From Deltaproteobacteria bacterium (GTDB taxonomy: Bacteria > Desulfobacterota_B > Binatia > Binatales > Binataceae): a DNA stretch of 8,322 bases. The DNA is taken from assembly GCA_021827465.1 (NCBI GenBank), contig JAKAVX010000087.1, positions 1 to 8,322 of the forward strand. Reading direction: 5' to 3'. The notes beneath the pieces were generated by a model. That model ran no database searches. It saw only the letters and a list, made by a program, of their open reading frames with translations, and had not been told where the DNA came from. Below are positions 5,505-8,322 of the stretch, piece by piece. The translations under genes and the position numbers were made by a program. The first letter of the stretch is position 1. The number at the start of each line of letters is the position of its first letter.

Positions 5505-6260
5505 TTACGATTGTACGCGCACGCGCTCGATTGAGACCGGCTGGCCGGGTGCGAAGTCGGCGACGACGACCCATCCGGCCTCCTCGCTCGAATAGAGCGG
5601 CGCCGGCGTGCCGCAATACAGCGCCCGCGTCGAACCTCGCGAGACATCGTTGAAGATGTGCACGTGGCCGAGGGCGATATAGTCGTAACCGCTGCGCTCT
5701 ATTTCGTAGGGCGTTATCGGCGACGACCGTTCCGTCTCTCCGTCTTCGAGAAAATATCCGTGCGCCATCGCGACGTTCCATAGCCCAGGCTCCGGTTCGG
5801 GCACTCCGCCGAGCGGGCGGTATTCGGGCGAATGGTCCACCATCGCGCGGCCCCACACCTTTACCTCGAGATCAGGAAAATGCAGCGTCTTCCCCTCGGG
5901 CTCCAATATCAGGCTCAGATTGCCGGGCAGAACTTCGGGGGCAAGCCTCGCGTAGATCGAGCGTTCGTCGTGAGCGTCGTGATTGCCCGGGATCATCACG
6001 ACCGGCATCCGCGCGCGCGCAATCGTCGTCAAGGCGAAGGCGAGACCCTCCTCGCTCACCCGGCTCGAGTCGAACAGATCGCCCACGATGAGCAACAGGT
6101 TCGCCTCGCGGGAGTTTGCTACCTCGATAACGTTCGTGAAGGCGCGCCGAACCTTGTCGCGCAGTTGCTCGCCTCTGCTCCCGGAGCCGAATGTGTCGGT
6201 TTCCAGATGTACGTCGGAGGTGTGGACAAGGCGAAGCTGCTTTATCGGTCGCGGCGGCAA
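5505..6260 (-). CDS. SbcD/Mre11-like calcineurin-type metallophosphoesterase
   Basis: A 251-residue phosphoesterase with all five metal-binding blocks of the calcineurin-like superfamily: SDVH (D16, H18), GDLFD (60-64), GNHD (92-95), AHG (166-168) and GHVH (198-201). Spacing and the DLFDSS context match SbcD/YhaO-type exonuclease subunits, which use two metal ions to cut DNA ends with an SMC-like ATPase. The protein is shorter than SbcD (about 400 residues), lacks the C-terminal capping and SbcC-binding region, and has no ATPase gene beside it. Its substrate is therefore open: DNA, or a nucleotide or phosphoester. The TTG start is chosen because AGGAGA lies 7 nt before it; a GTG 33 bp upstream (at 6293) would add 11 residues without a ribosome-binding site. 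It converges on the receiver-like gene, 50 bp apart. Confidence 0.85.
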   Translation of the reverse strand: MPPRPIKQLRLVHTSDVHLETDTFGSGSRGEQLRDKVRRAFTNVIEVANSREANLLLIVGDLFDSSRVSEEGLAFALTTIARARMPVVMIPGNHDAHDERSIYARLAPEVLPGNLSLILEPEGKTLHFPDLEVKVWGRAMVDHSPEYRPLGGVPEPEPGLWNVAMAHGYFLEDGETERSSPITPYEIERSGYDYIALGHVHIFNDVSRGSTRALYCGTPAPLYSSEEAGWVVVADFAPGQPVSIERVRVQS

Positions 6261-6332
6261 ATTTTGATCTCCTAGCGACTTTGCGAGTTGCACAGTCGCC
6301 CCAAGTAACCGTCTTCATCGTAAATACTAAAC

Positions 6333-6361
6333 TTTTCTCGCCCGTTCCATCCTGCTCTAAT
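6333..6361 (+). promoter_or_regulatory. Candidate promoter of the DAHP synthase gene
   Basis: TCTAAT (6356-6361) matches five of six -10 bases. The -35 position, 17 bp upstream, reads TTTTCT (6333-6338), a poor match. It lies in the only AT-rich part of the divergent intergenic region and would give a leader of about 30 nt. Confidence 0.33.
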
Positions 6362-6398
6362 TCAACACGAGCGAGCGTCTTGTTGGAGGCTTTGGCAT

Positions 6399-7418
6399 TT
6401 GATTGTCGTAATGAAGGCGCAGGCGACCGAAGAAGAGATCCAACTGGTCGTCCGGATGGTCGAGGAACTCGACTACCGGGCCCATGTGATCCGCGGCATC
6501 GAGCGCACCGTGATTGCCTGTGCCGGCGAGGAACGGGGCCCGCAACATTCGCTCACCCATCTGGAGGCCGTCTCCGGTGTCGAGCGCGTAATCCCGGTGC
6601 TCAAACCCTACAAGCTCGCCAGCCGCGAGGTGCGTCCCGAAGGCTCAATCGTTGACGTTGGCGGAGTCAAAATCGGCGGCAAGGCGATTATCGTGATGGC
6701 GGGACCGTGCGCGGTCGAGAGCGCCGAGCAGGTCGAGCAGGCCGCCGTCGCGGTCAAGCGCGCCGGAGCAAATCTGCTGCGTGGCGGCGCCTACAAGCCG
6801 CGCACCTCGCCCTATTCATTCCAGGGGATGGAGGCAGAGGGCCTCACGCTGCTCGAAAACGCGGGAAAGAAAGTCGGACTGCCGGTCGTCACCGAAATAA
6901 TGGATCCGCACGATATCGATCTGTTCATCGAGCATGCGGACATGCTGCAGGTCGGCGCGCGCAATGCCCAGAACTTCTCGCTCCTACGCCGCTTGGGCCG
7001 TATTCGCAAACCCGTGCTCCTGAAACGCGGGATGGCGACCCGGCTCGACGAATTCCTGATGGCGGCGGAGTACGTGCTTTCCGAGGGCAATCCCAACGTG
7101 GTGCTATGCGAGCGCGGTATCCGCACTTTCGAGACCGCGACCCGCAACACGCTCGATCTCAACGCCGTTCCGATGCTCAAGCGGATGACTCATCTGCCGG
7201 TCATCGTCGATCCGAGTCACGGCACCGGCATCTGGTCCCTGGTGAAGCCGATGGCGCTCGCGTCGATAGCGGCGGGCGCCGACGGCCTGCTGATCGAGGT
7301 GCATCCGAAACCCGAGCTTGCGCTCTCCGATGGACCGCAGCAGCTACGGCCCGACAAGTTCGAGGACCTGATGCGCGCGGTTCGGCCGGTGGCAGAAGCG
7401 GTCGGTCGCTCATTCTAA
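6399..7418 (+). CDS. aroF: 3-deoxy-7-phosphoheptulonate (DAHP) synthase, type I-beta with N-terminal regulatory domain
   Basis: A 339-residue enzyme condensing phosphoenolpyruvate with erythrose 4-phosphate, the first step of the shikimate pathway. Residues 1-70 form the ferredoxin-like domain (opening MIVVMK) found in the Thermotoga maritima enzyme, where it mediates feedback inhibition by Tyr/Phe. Residues about 85-335 are the TIM barrel. It has GPCAVES with metal ligand C104, RGGAYKPRTSPYSFQG (127-142) for substrate phosphates, KRGMA, ERGIRTFE and DPSHGTG with H274. EVHP with E300 and SDGPQQL with D311 complete the metal site. All four ligands are offset by two from the T. maritima numbers as I recall them. 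The TTG start is supported by GGAGG 9 nt upstream and by the conserved N-terminus. No other aromatic-pathway gene is visible. Confidence 0.96.
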   Translation: MIVVMKAQATEEEIQLVVRMVEELDYRAHVIRGIERTVIACAGEERGPQHSLTHLEAVSGVERVIPVLKPYKLASREVRPEGSIVDVGGVKIGGKAIIVMAGPCAVESAEQVEQAAVAVKRAGANLLRGGAYKPRTSPYSFQGMEAEGLTLLENAGKKVGLPVVTEIMDPHDIDLFIEHADMLQVGARNAQNFSLLRRLGRIRKPVLLKRGMATRLDEFLMAAEYVLSEGNPNVVLCERGIRTFETATRNTLDLNAVPMLKRMTHLPVIVDPSHGTGIWSLVKPMALASIAAGADGLLIEVHPKPELALSDGPQQLRPDKFEDLMRAVRPVAEAVGRSF

Positions 7419-7454
7419 GCGCCGGCGCTCGTGCGCGCACCGCAGCCGCCGGCG
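7418..7454. repeat. Cluster of palindromes at the end of the DAHP synthase gene
   Basis: AGCGCCGGCGCT (7418-7429) is a perfect 12-bp palindrome overlapping the stop codon. GTGCGCGCAC (7431-7440) is a perfect 10-bp palindrome. CGCCGGCG at 7447-7454 can also pair with the identical self-complementary core at 7420-7427, forming an 8-bp stem. No T run follows, so it is not a typical intrinsic terminator; it may stabilise the mRNA end or cause pausing. Confidence 0.5.
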
Positions 7455-7514
7455 TCGAAAGCCGATCCGTATGTGCAGCGAGTACCATCGCCGTGGTAGA
7501 CTCGCCGTCAAAGA

Positions 7515-8322
7515 GTGGATCGCATCCCGCTAAAACCACCCGCCCTCAGGGCCGGCGATACGGTAGGCGTTGTAGCTCCCGCCGCGGCGATCGAACGCTC
7601 CTACCTGGAGCGCGGACTCGAAGTCGTGCGCTCCATGGGATTTCGGGTGCGGGTTTCCGAGCGGGCGCTGAGCCGCGACGGAGTCCTTGCCGGGACCGAC
7701 AGCGAACGCGCGCGCGAACTGCAGGCGTACTTCGCCGATCCGGACGTACGCGCGATCTTCGCGGCGCGCGGTGGCTACGGGTGCGGCCGGCTGCTGCCGC
7801 TGCTTGATTTCGACGCGATAGCTCTCACCCCGAAGCCATTCGTCGGTTTCTCGGACGCGACTTTTTTGCTCAACGCGTTGGTGGACAAAAGCTCGATGGT
7901 TTCGTTTCATGGACCGATGGTCGCGATGGATTTCGCGCGCGGGCTCGGGCGGCGCGGCTTCGAGCATATGCGCAAGCTGCTCACCGGAGAGCTGCGCGGG
8001 TTCGAACTCGCCGCGCGTGAAGCGATTCATCCGGGCTCGGCCCACGGACTGCTCATCGGCGGATGCCTTTCGGTGGTGGTCGCGACGCTCGGCACGCCGT
8101 GGGCGCCTTCGTTCGACGGGCGGATCCTGTTCCTCGAAGATACCGGCGAGAAGGCGTACCGGATCGATCGGATGCTCGTGCAACTGAGGCAGTCCGGCAC
8201 ACTCGCGCGATGCGCGGGTATCGTGTTCGGAGCAATTCGGCCGATCGAGGGCGACGAAGGCGAGGCGCGGCTCATTATGCGTTTCATCGCGGAGCAGACC
8301 GAAGGGCTCGGATGCCCGGTGC
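7515..8322 (+). CDS. ldcA: LD-carboxypeptidase (peptidase family S66, LdcA/MccF-like), 3' end missing
   Basis: The first 269 residues of a family S66 serine carboxypeptidase run off the window. Members cleave the L-Lys(or mDap)-D-Ala bond of muropeptides in peptidoglycan recycling; MccF relatives cleave microcin C. Visible are KPPALRAGDTVGVVAPA (7-23), ERGLEVVRSMGFRV, DGVLAGTDSERARELQ, FAARGGYGCGRLLPLLD, and VGFSDATFLLNAL with the expected nucleophile S113. HGPMVAMDF and FLEDTGEKAYRIDRML, carrying the expected catalytic E208, come next. The catalytic His should lie just beyond the window. The GTG start is the only plausible one: an in-frame TAG lies 18 bp upstream. The ribosome-binding site is poor. 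The enzyme is 96 bp from the DAHP synthase gene and may share its transcript. Family level is sure; the choice of ldcA over an MccF-like role is less so. Confidence 0.88.
   Translation, partial: MDRIPLKPPALRAGDTVGVVAPAAAIERSYLERGLEVVRSMGFRVRVSERALSRDGVLAGTDSERARELQAYFADPDVRAIFAARGGYGCGRLLPLLDFDAIALTPKPFVGFSDATFLLNALVDKSSMVSFHGPMVAMDFARGLGRRGFEHMRKLLTGELRGFELAAREAIHPGSAHGLLIGGCLSVVVATLGTPWAPSFDGRILFLEDTGEKAYRIDRMLVQLRQSGTLARCAGIVFGAIRPIEGDEGEARLIMRFIAEQTEGLGCPV

Noticed and set aside
6707..7807. 366-codon plus-strand frame inside the DAHP synthase gene running into the LD-carboxypeptidase gene
   Set aside because: It is a +2 shadow, full of Arg and Gly, and covers two real genes in another frame.

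Overview
The window is about 8.3 kb of GC-rich (roughly 60%) bacterial chromosome and reads mostly as housekeeping DNA. A pair of adjacent DUF507 genes, a bacterial frataxin (CyaY), a CIRCE-controlled groESL operon and a Thermotoga-type DAHP synthase together suggest a deltaproteobacterial or Binatota/Desulfobacterota-like lineage. That placement is an inference from gene content; no rRNA or lineage-specific marker is present.

Layout. Positions 1-351 hold a probable terminator and a small minus-strand excisionase/BldC-type helix-turn-helix protein. Positions 352-1122 have no certain gene, but contain a candidate minus-strand small membrane protein (529-897, TTG start) and an AT-rich spot with back-to-back promoter candidates near 1001-1038. 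From 1123 a plus-strand cluster runs DUF507, DUF507, cyaY. It is followed by a weak T-rich terminator and the groESL control region, where a CIRCE operator sits between two promoter candidates. groES and groEL follow, ended by a series of hairpins of which the last is a strong terminator. Positions 4468-4992 appear non-coding. Next comes a short single-domain receiver-like protein that lacks the phosphoacceptor aspartate. A convergent minus-strand SbcD-like metallophosphoesterase is divergent from a DAHP synthase gene. The window ends inside an LD-carboxypeptidase (peptidase family S66) gene.

How the genes work together. groES and groEL form the chaperonin operon, probably repressed by HrcA (not in the window). 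The DAHP synthase commits carbon to aromatic amino acids, and the S66 enzyme trims or recycles peptidoglycan peptides; nothing links these two functionally. CyaY points to iron-sulphur cluster assembly, but no isc or suf gene is visible.

I did not find a convincing new multi-gene system. The items most worth a second look are the degenerate receiver, the CIRCE/two-promoter arrangement with its flanking 14-bp direct repeat, and the DUF507 pair beside cyaY and groESL. Non-ATG starts (TTG or GTG), chosen by ribosome-binding site or in-frame stops, are proposed for four of the ten coding regions.
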